Source of the DNA: Burkholderia dolosa
GTDB lineage: Bacteria > Pseudomonadota > Gammaproteobacteria > Burkholderiales > Burkholderiaceae
Assembly: GCF_902499135.1 (NCBI RefSeq)
Contig: NZ_CABVPR010000004.1
Coordinates: forward strand, 101,475 to 165,474
Direction of reading: 5' to 3'
DNA length: 64,000 bases
Position 1 is the first letter of the stretch. Each line of letters opens with the position of its first letter. This document shows, piece after piece, positions 17,546 to 27,504 of the stretch. A program made the position numbers and the translations under genes. The notes beneath the pieces were generated by a model. It had not been told where the DNA came from and made no database searches. It saw nothing but the letters and a program-made list of their open reading frames with translations.

Positions 17546-19159
17546 CTACGCCTCCGGATCGAGCGTCACCGCGAACAGCTGCCGCCCGTCGAGATCGTGC
17601 AGCGACACGGCCATCGTGCGGGTCGCCGGGTCGATCTTCGCGCGGCCGTAATACTGCTGGCCGGCGGCGGGCGACCGGTTCTGCGGATTGTCCTTCGGCA
17701 CGCTCACGTAGCGCAGCTCGGGCCCGAACGTCATGTCGGTGTCATTCGGGCCGAACGTGCCCGCGTTGATCGGGCCGCCGACGAACTCCCAGAACGGCTT
17801 GAAATCGGTGAACTTCGCGCGCGACGGATGGTAGTACGCGGCCTGCGCGTAATGCACGTCGGCCGTTACCCACACGACGTTGCGGATGTCCTCGCGCTTG
17901 ATGAACGACAGGATGTCGGCGATCTCGAGCTCGCGGCCCGACGGCGCGCCGTCGTCGCCGTTCGCCCACGCTTCGTACGTGCCCTTCGGCACGTCCGGGT
18001 TCAGATCGGGCACGACGAGCGACAGCGGCATGTCGCTCGCGATCACTTTCCACGTCGCTTTCGACTGCTTCAGCGCAGCCTTCAGCCACGCGCTCTGCCG
18101 CGTGCCGAGAAACGCCGAATCGGCGTCGAGCTTCGTCTGCCGGTTCGGCGAGTTGCGACCGCGGTAGCTGCGCTCGTCGAGCATGAACACGTCGAGCAGC
18201 GGCCCGAACGCGAAGCGCCGATAGATCTGCTCCGGGTCGTGCGCGTCGATCCGGATCGGGTTGTACTCGAACATCGCCTGACGCGCGTATGCGGACAGCA
18301 GCGACGCGCTGCGGGTCTGATAGCGCGTCTCCTCGGGTCCGATCTGCTGGCCCGGATACCAGTTGTTGCGCACTTCGTGATCGTCCCATTGCACGAGGAA
18401 CGGCACCTCGGCCATGAAGCGCCGCTTGTTGCGGTCGAGCTGGTTGTACGCGAACGCACCGCGATAATCGTCGAGCGTCTGCGCGACGTGCGCCTTCGCT
18501 TCGGTGACGATATTCGTCCACAGCGTGCCGTCGGGCAGCTTCACTTCGGGCTGAATCGGGCCGTCCGCATAGATCTGATCGCCCGAATGGATAAAGAAGT
18601 CGGGCGACTCGCGCCGCATCGCCTCGTAGATCCGATAGCCGCCGAAGCGCTCGTTGATGCCCCAGCCCTGCCCGGCTTCGTCGCCGGAAAACACGAAGCA
18701 GATCGGACGATCGGCGCGCGCCGAAGGCGTATGCAGACGCCCCGTCACGGGCTCGCTGAACACGCGTTCGTTCGCGAGATCCTGAAAGCGCACGCGATAG
18801 AACACGTCGGCGCCGGGCGGCAGGCCGGTCAGATCGACGCGCGCGGCGAACCCGGACGACTCGAGCGCGGCGGGCCCGATGCGTCGCTCGAACGTGCGAA
18901 ACGTCGCGTCGGTCGCGTAGTCGACGATCATGCGCGCAGGCCGGTCGGTGCGACTCCAGACGATCGCACGCGAGTCGGTGACGTCGCCGCTCATCACGCC
19001 GCCCGGCAATTGCGGGCGCAACCGTTCGGACGTGACGATCGCGGGCGCGGCCTGCTGCGCGAGCACGTCGGCCATGCGCGAACCGAGCAAGACCGCGCCC
19101 GATCCGGACACGAGGCGCTTGAGCATCCGGCGGCGGGACGCAACGATACGATCGGACAT
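17546..19159 (-). CDS. phoD: PhoD-family alkaline phosphatase/phosphodiesterase, Tat-exported
   Basis: 537 residues. It begins with a twin-arginine signal (ASRRRMLKRLVSGSGAVLLGSRM), so it folds with its metals before export. The PhoD N domain (PGGVMSGDVTDSRAIVWSRTDRP) precedes the metallophosphatase domain with metal ligands in CFVFSGDEAGQGWG, FFIHSGDQIYADGP, VQWDDHEVRNNW and VVWVTADVHYAQAAYY. PhoD enzymes cleave phosphate mono- and diesters in the periplasm or outside the cell, often under phosphate starvation; I found no clear Pho box upstream. GGAG precedes the ATG at 19159. The open frame extending further upstream runs antisense through mscS and is not real. Confidence 0.92.
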   Translation of the reverse strand: MSDRIVASRRRMLKRLVSGSGAVLLGSRMADVLAQQAAPAIVTSERLRPQLPGGVMSGDVTDSRAIVWSRTDRPARMIVDYATDATFRTFERRIGPAALESSGFAARVDLTGLPPGADVFYRVRFQDLANERVFSEPVTGRLHTPSARADRPICFVFSGDEAGQGWGINERFGGYRIYEAMRRESPDFFIHSGDQIYADGPIQPEVKLPDGTLWTNIVTEAKAHVAQTLDDYRGAFAYNQLDRNKRRFMAEVPFLVQWDDHEVRNNWYPGQQIGPEETRYQTRSASLLSAYARQAMFEYNPIRIDAHDPEQIYRRFAFGPLLDVFMLDERSYRGRNSPNRQTKLDADSAFLGTRQSAWLKAALKQSKATWKVIASDMPLSLVVPDLNPDVPKGTYEAWANGDDGAPSGRELEIADILSFIKREDIRNVVWVTADVHYAQAAYYHPSRAKFTDFKPFWEFVGGPINAGTFGPNDTDMTFGPELRYVSVPKDNPQNRSPAAGQQYYGRAKIDPATRTMAVSLHDLDGRQLFAVTLDPEA

Positions 19160-19411
19160 GAAGGACTCCGGCGAAAGAGACGTTGAAGATGGCAAGTCGC
19201 CCGATCGTAGCGGACGCACATGTAAGTTTCGTTTCGCCGGCCGCAACGGCCGCGAGCGTCGTTGCGCACACCCTGACGCCAGCGCGCGCCCGCATCGCCG
19301 GCGGTTGCCTCGCTGCCGCGGCTCGGTTATAAAAACCCGGCCCGGTCCGCGCGAAAGGTCTCGGCCTTTCGTCGCCGTCCGCCCGATCATGTCCGTCCGC
19401 CAGGAGAACGA

Positions 19412-20224
19412 ATGCCCGATCTCGCCGCCGCCCAACAATTCCTGATGACCCGAGGCCTCGACTTCGGCCTGAACCTGCTCGCCGCGATCGCATTGTGGTT
19501 CGTCGGCCGCTGGGCGATCCGCATCGGCACGCGGCTGCTCGGCAACGTCGTGCGCCGCAGCGGCAAGGTCGACCCGACGCTCGCCGACTATCTGAGCTCC
19601 GTCGTCAGCGTGCTGCTGACGATCCTGCTGATCCTCGCGATCCTGCAGCTGTTCGGCGTCCAGACGACGTCGTTCGCCGCGCTGCTCGCGGGCCTCGGCC
19701 TCGCGATCGGCACCGCGTGGGGCGGCCTGCTCGCGCACTTCGCCGCCGGCGTGTTCATGCAGGTGCTGCGGCCGTTCAAGGTCGGCGACGTGATCAGCGC
19801 GGGCGGCGTGACCGGCACGGTGAAGGAGCTCGGCCTGTTCGGCACGACGATCGTCACCGCGGACAACATCGTGACGATCGTCGGCAACAACAAGATCTTC
19901 TCGGACAACATCGCGAACTACAGCGCGACGCCGCATCGCCGCGTCGATCTGACCGCGAAGATCGCGAACACCGTGGACGCGGTCGATGCGATCGAGCGCC
20001 TGAAGGAACGGATCGCGCAGATCCCGAACGTGCTCGCCGATCCGGCGCCGGACGTCGGCGTGCTGCAGTTCACGCCGGAAGGCCCGCTGCTGTTCGTGCG
20101 TCCGTCGACGCAGCCGGCGAACTACTGGCAGGTGTACTGCGATACCAACCGCGTGATCCTCGAGACGTTCCGCGAAGCGCAATATCCGACGCCCGAAACG
20201 CCGGTCGCGCATCGAACCCTGTAA
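19412..20224 (+). CDS. mscS: MscS-family small-conductance mechanosensitive channel
   Basis: 270 residues, close to E. coli MscS in size. There are three N-terminal membrane helices; the third, pore-lining one has the Gly/Ala packing pattern AALLAGLGLAIGTAWGGLLAHFAAGVFM. The beta domain follows (RPFKVGDVISAGGVTGTVKELGLFGTTIVTADNIVTIVGNNKIF), then the alpha/beta C-terminal domain. It opens under membrane tension to protect against osmotic downshock. AGGAGAACGA precedes the ATG. Ends at a bidirectional terminator shared with dedA. Confidence 0.94.
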   Translation: MPDLAAAQQFLMTRGLDFGLNLLAAIALWFVGRWAIRIGTRLLGNVVRRSGKVDPTLADYLSSVVSVLLTILLILAILQLFGVQTTSFAALLAGLGLAIGTAWGGLLAHFAAGVFMQVLRPFKVGDVISAGGVTGTVKELGLFGTTIVTADNIVTIVGNNKIFSDNIANYSATPHRRVDLTAKIANTVDAVDAIERLKERIAQIPNVLADPAPDVGVLQFTPEGPLLFVRPSTQPANYWQVYCDTNRVILETFREAQYPTPETPVAHRTL

Positions 20225-20246
20225 CCGCGTCGACGATACGTCGCAC

Positions 20247-20275
20247 AAAAAAAGCGTGGCCGCGGCCACGCTTTT
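20247..20275. terminator. Bidirectional intrinsic terminator between mscS and dedA
   Basis: An 18-bp perfect palindrome (GCGTGGCCGCGGCCACGC, 20254-20271) is flanked by A7 on the left and T5 on the right, so it can end transcripts from both converging genes. Confidence 0.9.
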
Positions 20276-20303
20276 TCAGGGTTCGACGAACGGAACGAGG
20301 CGC

Positions 20304-20987
20304 TCAGCGGCCGCCGGACTTCTGCGTCGCGTCGGCGTGCCGCCCGCGCACGAGCTTCCACAGCGCGCCGAGCGCGACCGGCACGACCGCCGCGCCGATG
20401 CCGACCAGCACGATCACGTTCAGGTACTGCCGGATGAACGGGATGTTGCCGAAGAAGTAGCCGAGCAGCACGAGCAGCAACACCCACACGAGCGCGCCGA
20501 CCACGTTGAAGAGCTGAAAGCGCGCGACGCTCATCGACGACGCGCCCGCGACGAACGGCGCGAACGTGCGTACGACCGGAATGAAGCGTGCGAGCACGAT
20601 CGTCTTGCCGCCGTGGCGGTCGTAGAACGTATGCGTCTTCTGCAGCGCCGCGCGATCGAGGAAGCGCTCGAGCAGCGGAATGCGGGTATTGAACACCTTC
20701 GGGCCGATCCAGCGGCCGATCAGATAATTCACGGTGTTGCCGGAAATCGCCGCGACCAGCAGCAGCACGATCAGCGCACCGACGTTCATTTCGCCCGTCG
20801 CCGCAAACGCGCCGCCGATGAACAGCAGCGAATCGCCGGGCAGGAACGGAAACACGACGAGCCCCGTTTCGCAGAACACGATCAGGAACAGCACGAGGTA
20901 GACCCACGCGCCGTATTGCCGGATGAAATCGCCGAGGAATGCGTCGATATGCAGGACCAGGTTCACGAAATGAAGCAGCGTTTCCAA
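20304..20987 (-). CDS. dedA: DedA-family inner-membrane protein
   Basis: 227 residues with several membrane helices. The family core is visible: FCETGLVVFPFLPGDSLLFIGGAFAA, containing the conserved acidic Glu and Asp, and VLARFIPVVRTFAPFVAGASSM, with the paired arginines. DedA proteins move lipids such as undecaprenyl phosphate or phospholipids across the inner membrane and depend on proton-motive force. It is divergent from mutL. Confidence 0.93.
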   Translation of the reverse strand: METLLHFVNLVLHIDAFLGDFIRQYGAWVYLVLFLIVFCETGLVVFPFLPGDSLLFIGGAFAATGEMNVGALIVLLLVAAISGNTVNYLIGRWIGPKVFNTRIPLLERFLDRAALQKTHTFYDRHGGKTIVLARFIPVVRTFAPFVAGASSMSVARFQLFNVVGALVWVLLLVLLGYFFGNIPFIRQYLNVIVLVGIGAAVVPVALGALWKLVRGRHADATQKSGGR

Positions 20988-21164
20988 ATGCGATTTCCTC
21001 TACGCGAAGGGGGCCGGAACGGCCATGGAAGGCGACGGTGCGCGTGCGGCCGGGCCGGGCGCGCGCAACGCAGCCATCATACCGAAACTGCCTGCGCGCT
21101 CCGTGAAAAAACGTAACCGCTCGCGACGCCCGGCACCGGCGCGCGGCCTCGCTATAATTCGGCC

Positions 21165-23159
21165 ATGTCCGAAATCACCGAACCGGCCGCGGGCGCCGCG
21201 CCCGCCCCCGCTCCGCGCCCGCTGCGCGCGATCCAGCCGCTGCCCGACCAGCTGATCAGCCAGATCGCCGCGGGCGAGGTCGTCGAACGTCCGGCATCGG
21301 TCGTCAAGGAGCTGCTCGAGAACGCGATGGACGCCGGCGCGACGACGCTGCGCATCGTGCTCGAGGAAGGCGGCGTCAAGCGCATCTCGATCACCGACGA
21401 CGGCTGCGGGATTCCGCCCGACGAATTGCCGCTCGCGTTGATGCGCCACGCGACGAGCAAGATCCGCTCGCTCGAGGAGCTCGAAGCGGTCGCGACGCTC
21501 GGGTTTCGCGGCGAAGCGCTCGCGTCGATCGCGTCGGTCGCCGAGATGTCGATCACGAGCCGCACCGCCGACGTCCCGCACGCGACGAAGATCGACGCGC
21601 AGACCGGCGCGCTGTCGCCGGCGGCCGGCGCGGTCGGCACGACGATCGAGGTGCGCGAGCTGTACTTCAACACGCCCGCGCGCCGCAAATTCCTGAAGAG
21701 CGAGCAGACCGAGTTCGGCCACTGCCTCGAAATGATCCGCCGCGCGGCGCTCGCGCGGCCGGACGTCGCGATCTCGGTGCTGCACAACGGCAAGGCGGTC
21801 GAGCACTGGAACGCGACCGAGCCCGCGCAGCGCGTCGCGAAGATTCTCGGCGACGGGTTCGCGACCGCGCACCTGCCGCTCGACGAGCGGGCCGGGCCGC
21901 TCGCCGTCTATGGCTGCGCGGGCCTGCCGACCGCAAGCCGCGGCCGCGCCGATCAGCAGTATTTCTTCGTCAACGGCCGTTTCGTGCGCGACAAGCTGCT
22001 CACGCACGCCGTGCGCGCCGCATACGAGGACGTGCTGCACGGCGACCGCTATCCGTCGTACGTGCTGTTCCTCGACCTGCCGCCCGAGGCCGTCGACGTG
22101 AACGTGCACCCGTCGAAGATCGAGGTGCGGTTCCGCGATTCGCGCTCGATTCACCAGTACGTGTTCCATGCGGTGCAGCGCGCGCTCGCGCGCCACGCGG
22201 GCGCGTCGCCGCAGACCACCGCGGGCGGGCACGCCGCGCATCTGCAACCGGCGGCCGCCAGCCCCGAATCGTTCCGCAGCACGCCGCTCGGCCAGCACGC
22301 GGGCGCGGGCGGCAGCGGATCGACGTCTTCGCCCTCGCCGTCGCCCGGCAGCACGTGGATGCGTCAGGCGCGGATGACGCAGGGCACGCTGCCGGTCGCG
22401 CAGCCGCTCGCGCTCTACGACGCGCTGTTCGGCCGCAAGGACACGGGCGCGGGCACGCCGGACGGCACGACGACCGTCGCGAGCGCCGCGAACGGTTCGG
22501 CCGGCGCTCAACGCGCAGCCGGCGCACCGTTGCCCGGCTTTGCCGCGGCGTCGACGGCGGCCGATGCGCACGACGAGCAGCCGCTCGGCTTCGCGCTCGG
22601 CCAGATCCACGGCATCTACGTACTCGCGCAGAACGCGCACGGCCTCGTGATCGTCGACATGCACGCGGCGCATGAACGAATCCTGTACGAGCAGTTCAAG
22701 AACGCGCTCGCCGATCGCTCGGTCGCCGTGCAGCCGCTGCTGCTGCCGGTGTCGATGACGGCGACGCCGGTCGAGATCGGCACGGTCGAGGAGGAGCGCG
22801 AAACGCTCGAATCGCTCGGCTTCGATCTCGCGGTGCTGTCGCCGACGACGCTCGCGATCCGCGCGGTGCCCGCGCTGCTGAAGGATGCCGATCTGCAATC
22901 GCTCGCGCGCGCGGTGCTCGCCGACCTGCACGCGTTCGGCGGCTCGCGCGTGCTGACCGAGCGTCAGCACGAACTGCTCGGCACGCTCGCGTGCCACCAC
23001 GCGGTGCGCGCGAACCGCCGGCTGACGCTCGACGAGATGAACGCGCTGCTGCGCCAGATGGAAGCGACCGAGCGCGCGGATCAATGCAATCACGGCCGCC
23101 CGACGTGGTACCAGCTGACGCTGAACGACCTCGATCGCCTGTTCATGCGCGGCCAATGA
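21165..23159 (+). CDS. mutL: DNA mismatch repair protein MutL
   Basis: 664 residues. The N-terminal GHKL ATPase has the expected motifs ([32 protein letters not shown]), followed by a Gly/Ala/Ser-rich linker (about res 350-480) and the C-terminal dimerisation domain. The latter carries the endonuclease metal motif in the form [12 protein letters not shown], with Met where Gln is usual, plus ACHHAVRAN and CNHGRPTWY. This predicts a nicking MutL, unlike E. coli MutL. No Shine-Dalgarno sequence is present; TATAAT (21153-21158) lies 6 nt before the ATG, suggesting a leaderless transcript. The stop overlaps the miaA start (ATGA). Confidence 0.97.
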   Translation: MSEITEPAAGAAPAPAPRPLRAIQPLPDQLISQIAAGEVVERPASVVKELLENAMDAGATTLRIVLEEGGVKRISITDDGCGIPPDELPLALMRHATSKIRSLEELEAVATLGFRGEALASIASVAEMSITSRTADVPHATKIDAQTGALSPAAGAVGTTIEVRELYFNTPARRKFLKSEQTEFGHCLEMIRRAALARPDVAISVLHNGKAVEHWNATEPAQRVAKILGDGFATAHLPLDERAGPLAVYGCAGLPTASRGRADQQYFFVNGRFVRDKLLTHAVRAAYEDVLHGDRYPSYVLFLDLPPEAVDVNVHPSKIEVRFRDSRSIHQYVFHAVQRALARHAGASPQTTAGGHAAHLQPAAASPESFRSTPLGQHAGAGGSGSTSSPSPSPGSTWMRQARMTQGTLPVAQPLALYDALFGRKDTGAGTPDGTTTVASAANGSAGAQRAAGAPLPGFAAASTAADAHDEQPLGFALGQIHGIYVLAQNAHGLVIVDMHAAHERILYEQFKNALADRSVAVQPLLLPVSMTATPVEIGTVEEERETLESLGFDLAVLSPTTLAIRAVPALLKDADLQSLARAVLADLHAFGGSRVLTERQHELLGTLACHHAVRANRRLTLDEMNALLRQMEATERADQCNHGRPTWYQLTLNDLDRLFMRGQ

Positions 23160-24130
23160 GCGCTTCGCCGCAGTCCCGTCCGATCACGATCGCCTGTCTG
23201 CTCGGCCCGACCGCGTCGGGCAAGACCGCGGCGGCGCTCGCCCTCGCCGCCCGCCGCCCGATCGAGATCGTCAGCGTCGATTCGGCGCTCGTCTATCGCG
23301 ACATGGACATCGGCACCGCGAAGCCGACGCGCGACGAGCGCGCGAGCGTGCCGCATCACCTGATCGACATCCTCGACCCGGCCGACGCGTATTCGGCGGC
23401 CGAGTTCCGCGCCGATGCGCTGCGCACGATCGGCGAGATCGCCGCGCGCGGCCGCACGCCGCTGCTCGCGGGCGGCACGATGCTGTACTACAAGGCGCTG
23501 ACGCAAGGGCTCAACGATCTGCCGACCGCCGATCCGGCCGTGCGCGCGGCGCTGGACGCCGATGCCGCGCGAGACGGCTGGCCGGCGCTCCACGCACGGC
23601 TCGCGCAGGTGGATCCGCAAACGGCCGCCAGGCTAGCGCCGAACGATTCGCAGCGGATCCAGCGCGCGCTCGAAGTGTTCATGCTGAGCGGGCAGCCGAT
23701 GTCGGCGCTGCTCGCCGCGCCGCCGCGCGCCGACGATGCGGCCGCCGCATATCGTTTCGTGCCGGTCGCGCTCGAGCCGTCGGATCGTGCGGTGCTGCAT
23801 GCGCGCATCGCGCAGCGCTTCGACGCGATGCTCGACGCCGGCTTCATCGACGAAGTCGAGCGGCTGCGCCGCCGCGACGATCTCCATCCGGGCCTGCCTT
23901 CGATGCGCTGCGTCGGCTACCGGCAAGTGTGGGAATTCCTCGACGGCGACACCGACTATCGGACGATGCGCGACAAGGGCATCTTCGCGACGCGCCAGCT
24001 ATGCAAGCGGCAAATCACGTGGCTGCGTGCGATGCCGGAGCGGATCGTCGTCGACTGCATCGCGCCGGATTCGACCGCGCAAGCGGTCGATGCGCTCGAA
24101 CGCATCCTCGACGCGCGCACGCCGATCTGA
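23156..24130 (+). CDS. miaA: tRNA dimethylallyltransferase
   Basis: 324 residues. The P-loop [15 protein letters not shown] (about res 13-27) is followed by [19 protein letters not shown], the family signature, and a C-terminal zinc-free helical part with [19 protein letters not shown] and [15 protein letters not shown]. MiaA adds the dimethylallyl group to A37 of tRNAs reading UNN codons. It begins 4 bp inside the mutL stop (ATGA), the conserved mutL-miaA coupling. Confidence 0.97.
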   Translation: MSASPQSRPITIACLLGPTASGKTAAALALAARRPIEIVSVDSALVYRDMDIGTAKPTRDERASVPHHLIDILDPADAYSAAEFRADALRTIGEIAARGRTPLLAGGTMLYYKALTQGLNDLPTADPAVRAALDADAARDGWPALHARLAQVDPQTAARLAPNDSQRIQRALEVFMLSGQPMSALLAAPPRADDAAAAYRFVPVALEPSDRAVLHARIAQRFDAMLDAGFIDEVERLRRRDDLHPGLPSMRCVGYRQVWEFLDGDTDYRTMRDKGIFATRQLCKRQITWLRAMPERIVVDCIAPDSTAQAVDALERILDARTPI

Positions 24131-24267
24131 CGCGCACGCGGTTCGTCGGTGCATGTCGGCGCCCGATCAATCGCGCGAACTCGAGCGCGCGTCGAGCCGC
24201 GCACGCGCACCGCAGTCGCCCGCGTGACGAACCGGCGACGGCACCACCGCCTCGCTCGCACGCGCGT

Positions 24268-24663
24268 TCACTGCACGAGCATCACGAGATTCGCGTCGCG
24301 CACGAGCTGCCAGCGGCCGTCGGCCTTGCGCAGAATCGTCAGCGTATGGCCGGCGCGCCGAACGGCGGCTCCGTCGGGCAGCGTCGCGTCGATCTCGATG
24401 AAATTGCGCAGATACGCCCAGTCGCCCAGCACGCGCAGTTCGTCGATCCGATAACGGCCATCGATCTTCGGTGCGTTCGGCGCCGCCGCATTCGCGCCGC
24501 GCGACGCCGCGGCGAACGCGGCCTTGTCGAACGGCGGCTGGCCGGCCACCATGAAGATCGCGTCGTCGGCTATCAGGTCGAGCACGGTCGCCAGATCGCC
24601 GCGCCGGCTCGACACGAACCAGATTTCCACCAGCTCGCGGATCGCACGTTCGTCTTCGCTCAT
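24268..24663 (-). CDS. SgcJ/EcaC-type SnoaL-like (NTF2 fold) protein
   Basis: 131 residues. The NTF2/SnoaL pattern is seen: an N-terminal helix pair (DERAIRELVEIWFVSSRRGDLATVLDLIADDAIFMVAGQPPFDKAAF) then curved strands (YRIDELRVLGDWAYLRNFIEID, RAGHTLTILRKADGRWQLVRDANLVML). It fits the SgcJ/EcaC oxidoreductase family label, though that family contains many proteins of unknown chemistry. It lies after miaA in the opposite direction and downstream of purM, separated by the purM terminator. Confidence 0.82.
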   Translation of the reverse strand: MSEDERAIRELVEIWFVSSRRGDLATVLDLIADDAIFMVAGQPPFDKAAFAAASRGANAAAPNAPKIDGRYRIDELRVLGDWAYLRNFIEIDATLPDGAAVRRAGHTLTILRKADGRWQLVRDANLVMLVQ

Positions 24664-24713
24664 CGTCGTCCCTCCTGCGTCGGCGCCGAACCGTCGCGGG
24701 CCGGCGGCGGCCG

Positions 24714-24745
24714 AAAAAAAAACCGCCCGGATCGACTCCGGGCGG
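24714..24745 (-). terminator. Intrinsic terminator of purM
   Basis: Minus strand: CCGCCCGGA (24745-24737), 5-nt loop, TCCGGGCGG (24731-24723), then nine T (24722-24714). A very strong rho-independent terminator. Confidence 0.93.
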
Positions 24746-24776
24746 CTTCCGTACTGCATCTTCGTGCGACGGCGCG

Positions 24777-25832
24777 TCAGACCACGACCGTCTGCGCCTC
24801 GCCTTCGCGGCTCGCGCGCACGGTGCCGATCTTCCACACCTGCTCGCCGGCGGCCGTCAGATCGGCGACCGCTGCGTCGGCATCGGCGGCCGCGACGATC
24901 ACGGCCATCCCGATCCCGCAGTTGAACACGCGGTGCATTTCCGCATCGGCGACGCCGCCGTGCTCCTGCAGCCACTTGAACAGCGGCGGCAGCGGCCACG
25001 CGCTCCGGTCGAGCTCGGCGGTCAGCCCTTCGCGCAGCACGCGCGGGATGTTCTCGACGAGGCCGCCGCCGGTGATGTGCGCCATCCCCTTCACCGTGAT
25101 CTTCTGCATCAGCGCGAGCAGCGGCTTCACGTAGATGCGCGTCGGCGCCATCAGCGTATCGGCGAGCGAGCGGCCGTGGAAATCGGCCGACAGATCGGGA
25201 TTCGCACGCTCGATGATCTTGCGCACGAGCGAGAAGCCGTTCGAATGAATGCCGCTCGATGCGAGGCCGAGCACGACGTCGCCCGCGGCGATCGTGCTGC
25301 CGTCGATGATCTTGCTCTTCTCGACCGCGCCGACCGCGAAGCCCGCGAGATCGTACTCGCCGTCCGGGTACATGCCCGGCATCTCGGCCGTTTCGCCGCC
25401 GATCAGCGCGCAGCCGGACAGCTCGCAGCCGTGCGCGATGCCCTTGACGACGGTGGCCGCCGTGTCGACGTCGAGCTTGCCGCACGCGAAGTAGTCGAGG
25501 AAGAACAGCGGCTCGGCGCCTTGCACGAGGATGTCGTTCACGCTCATCGCGACGAGATCCTGGCCGACCGTGTCGTGCTTGTTCAGGTGAAACGCGAGCT
25601 TGAGCTTGGTGCCCACGCCGTCGGTGCCGGACACGAGCACCGGCTCGCGATACTTCTTCGGCACTTCGAACAGCGCGCCGAACCCGCCGATGCCGCCGAG
25701 CACGCCGTCGCGCAAGGTTTTCTTCGCAAAAGGCTTGATCTTGTCGATCAGTGCGTCGCCGGCGTCGATGTCGACGCCCGCGTCGCGATAGGACAGACCC
25801 TGAGCGTCGGGAGCGGATTTCGGAGGATTCAT
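24777..25832 (-). CDS. purM: Phosphoribosylformylglycinamidine cyclo-ligase (AIR synthetase)
   Basis: 351 residues, full length. Shows [34 protein letters not shown] (ATP-binding loop), [47 protein letters not shown] and [14 protein letters not shown], all standard for AIR synthase. It makes 5-aminoimidazole ribotide in purine synthesis, upstream of the ZMP step sensed by the glyA riboswitch. Divergent from hda, with a palindromic promoter-like sequence just upstream and a strong terminator downstream. Confidence 0.97.
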   Translation of the reverse strand: MNPPKSAPDAQGLSYRDAGVDIDAGDALIDKIKPFAKKTLRDGVLGGIGGFGALFEVPKKYREPVLVSGTDGVGTKLKLAFHLNKHDTVGQDLVAMSVNDILVQGAEPLFFLDYFACGKLDVDTAATVVKGIAHGCELSGCALIGGETAEMPGMYPDGEYDLAGFAVGAVEKSKIIDGSTIAAGDVVLGLASSGIHSNGFSLVRKIIERANPDLSADFHGRSLADTLMAPTRIYVKPLLALMQKITVKGMAHITGGGLVENIPRVLREGLTAELDRSAWPLPPLFKWLQEHGGVADAEMHRVFNCGIGMAVIVAAADADAAVADLTAAGEQVWKIGTVRASREGEAQTVVV

Positions 25833-25851
25833 GGGGGAATGCGAGAAGGTC

Positions 25852-25870
25852 GGTAAAATGCGATTTTACC
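25852..25870. promoter_or_regulatory. Perfect palindrome with back-to-back TAAAAT boxes between purM and hda
   Basis: GGTAAAAT-GCG-ATTTTACC. Each arm contains a TAAAAT hexamer on its own strand, so it may hold the -10 elements of both divergent promoters (purM start 20 bp away; hda about 200 bp) and could equally be an operator. No good -35 is seen on either side. Confidence 0.4.
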
Positions 25871-26072
25871 CGAAGCCGGCCGGTTGGCCGGAATTCCAGC
25901 ACCGAATCGTCAGGGATTGCATCTTGGTCAACACGTCCCCGTTTTCATCGCCGAGCGAGCCGCGCCGACACGCGCGCGCCGCCGTGCGTGCGGTCGCACG
26001 TGCTGCCATCGAGCCCGCATTCCCGCGCGCGTGCCCGGCGCGCGGCACGCGTTCCATCAACCGACCCGCATT

Positions 26073-26810
26073 GTGACTGTGTCCCGGCAACTGACGCTCG
26101 ATCTCGGCACGCCGCCCCCCGCCACGTTCGAGAACTTCATCACGGGCGAGAACGGCGAACTCGTCACGCGGCTGCAGAAGCTCGACCTCGCGCTCGCGGC
26201 CGGGCCCGTGCCGGACCGGTCGTTCTACATCTGGGGCGAGCCGGGCAGCGGCCGCAGCCACCTGCTGCAGGCGCTCGTGAGCGACGCATCGTACGGCTAC
26301 GCGCGCTATCTCACGCCGCAGAGCCCGCTCGGCGCGTTTACGTTCGATCCGCGCATCGGCATCTACGCGATCGATGACTGCGACCGGATGAGCGACGCGC
26401 AGCAGGTCGCGCTGTTCAACCTGTTCAACGAGGTCCGTGCGCATCCGTCGAGCGCGTTCGTCGCCGCCGGCCCCGCCGCGCCGCTCGCGCTCGACGTGCG
26501 CGAAGACCTGCGCACGCGGCTCGGCTGGGGGCTCGTGTTCCATCTGTCGCCGCCGTCCGACGCGGGCAAGATCGACGTGCTGAAGCTCGCGGCGAAAGAG
26601 CGCGGCATCGCGCTCACCGACGACATCGCCGCGTATCTGCTGACCCATTTCCGCCGCGACATGCCGAGCCTGATGGCGCTGCTCGACGCGCTCGACCGCT
26701 TCTCGCTCGAACAGAAGCGCGCGGTCACGCTGCCGCTGCTGCGCCGGATGCTCGCGCGTCCGGGCGACGACCTCGCGCCGCCGGGCACGGGCCCGAACCG
26801 CTTCGAGTAA
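26073..26810 (+). CDS. hda: Hda, DnaA-homologous regulatory inactivator
   Basis: 245 residues. One AAA+ domain homologous to DnaA domain III: SRQLTLDLGTPPPATFENFI, with the clamp-binding motif QLTLDL near the N terminus; the variant P-loop GEPGSGRSHLLQAL; IYAIDDCDRM (Walker B); and a sensor II-like C-terminal helix. Hda with the beta clamp triggers ATP hydrolysis by DnaA after initiation. I place the start at GTG 26073 (VTVSRQLTL); GTG 26079 is also possible. Its N terminus is too short to include a DNA-binding domain, which separates it from DnaA. Confidence 0.9.
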   Translation: MTVSRQLTLDLGTPPPATFENFITGENGELVTRLQKLDLALAAGPVPDRSFYIWGEPGSGRSHLLQALVSDASYGYARYLTPQSPLGAFTFDPRIGIYAIDDCDRMSDAQQVALFNLFNEVRAHPSSAFVAAGPAAPLALDVREDLRTRLGWGLVFHLSPPSDAGKIDVLKLAAKERGIALTDDIAAYLLTHFRRDMPSLMALLDALDRFSLEQKRAVTLPLLRRMLARPGDDLAPPGTGPNRFE

Positions 26811-26821
26811 AATGCGCTCCC

Positions 26822-27499
26822 ATGACTAATCTGGCACTCTTTGACCTCGATCACACGCTGATCCCGACCGATAGCGACCACGAATGGGGCCGCTTCATGG
26901 TGAAGCTCGGCATCGTCGACGCGGAAAGCTTCTCGCGTCAGAACGACCAGTTCTTCGCCGACTACAAGGCCGGCAAGCTCGACATCCACGCGTACCTGTG
27001 CGCGATGCTGACGCCGCTCGCGAAATACTCGCGCGGGCAGCTGGCCGAATGGCACGAGCAGTACATGCATGAAGTGATCCGCCCGGCGATGACGCCGGCC
27101 GCGCTCGAGCTCGTGCGCACGCACATCGACGCGGGCGACCTGTGCTGCGTCGTGACCGCCACGAACGAATTCATCACGCGGCCGATCGCGACCGCGTTCG
27201 GCGTCGACACGCTGATCGCGTGCGAGGTCGAGACGACCGACGGACATCCCGACTCGCCGTTCACCGGTCGGCCGACCGGCACGCCGAGCTATCGCGAAGG
27301 CAAGATCGTGCGTACCGAAGCATGGCTCGCATCGCTCGGCAAGCGCTGGGACGATTTCGAGCACAGCTATTTCTACAGCGATTCGCACAACGACATCCCG
27401 TTGCTCGAGAAAGTCACCGACCCGATCGCGACCAACCCCGACGACACGCTGCGCGCGCATGCACGCGATCGCGGCTGGCGCATCCTCGACCTTTTCTGA
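26822..27499 (+). CDS. HAD-IB family hydrolase
   Basis: 225 residues. Has the three HAD motifs: nucleophile Asp in LALFDLDHTLIPTDSD (res 6-10), motif II VVTATNEFITRP, and motif IV FYSDSHNDIPLLEKV. The cap region is the small subclass IB type, as in SerB-like phosphoserine phosphatases and PgpC. The substrate cannot be read from sequence. There is no Shine-Dalgarno sequence: TAAAAT (26808-26813) lies 8 nt before the ATG, suggesting a leaderless message that overlaps the hda stop. Confidence 0.88.
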   Translation: MTNLALFDLDHTLIPTDSDHEWGRFMVKLGIVDAESFSRQNDQFFADYKAGKLDIHAYLCAMLTPLAKYSRGQLAEWHEQYMHEVIRPAMTPAALELVRTHIDAGDLCCVVTATNEFITRPIATAFGVDTLIACEVETTDGHPDSPFTGRPTGTPSYREGKIVRTEAWLASLGKRWDDFEHSYFYSDSHNDIPLLEKVTDPIATNPDDTLRAHARDRGWRILDLF

Positions 27500-27504
27500 A
27501 CGTC

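Noticed and set aside
19160-20269. Long N-terminal extension of phoD, giving a ~900-residue frame
   Set aside because: The extension is antisense to mscS, is Arg/Glu/Ala-rich, and would bury the twin-arginine signal that marks the real start at 19159.
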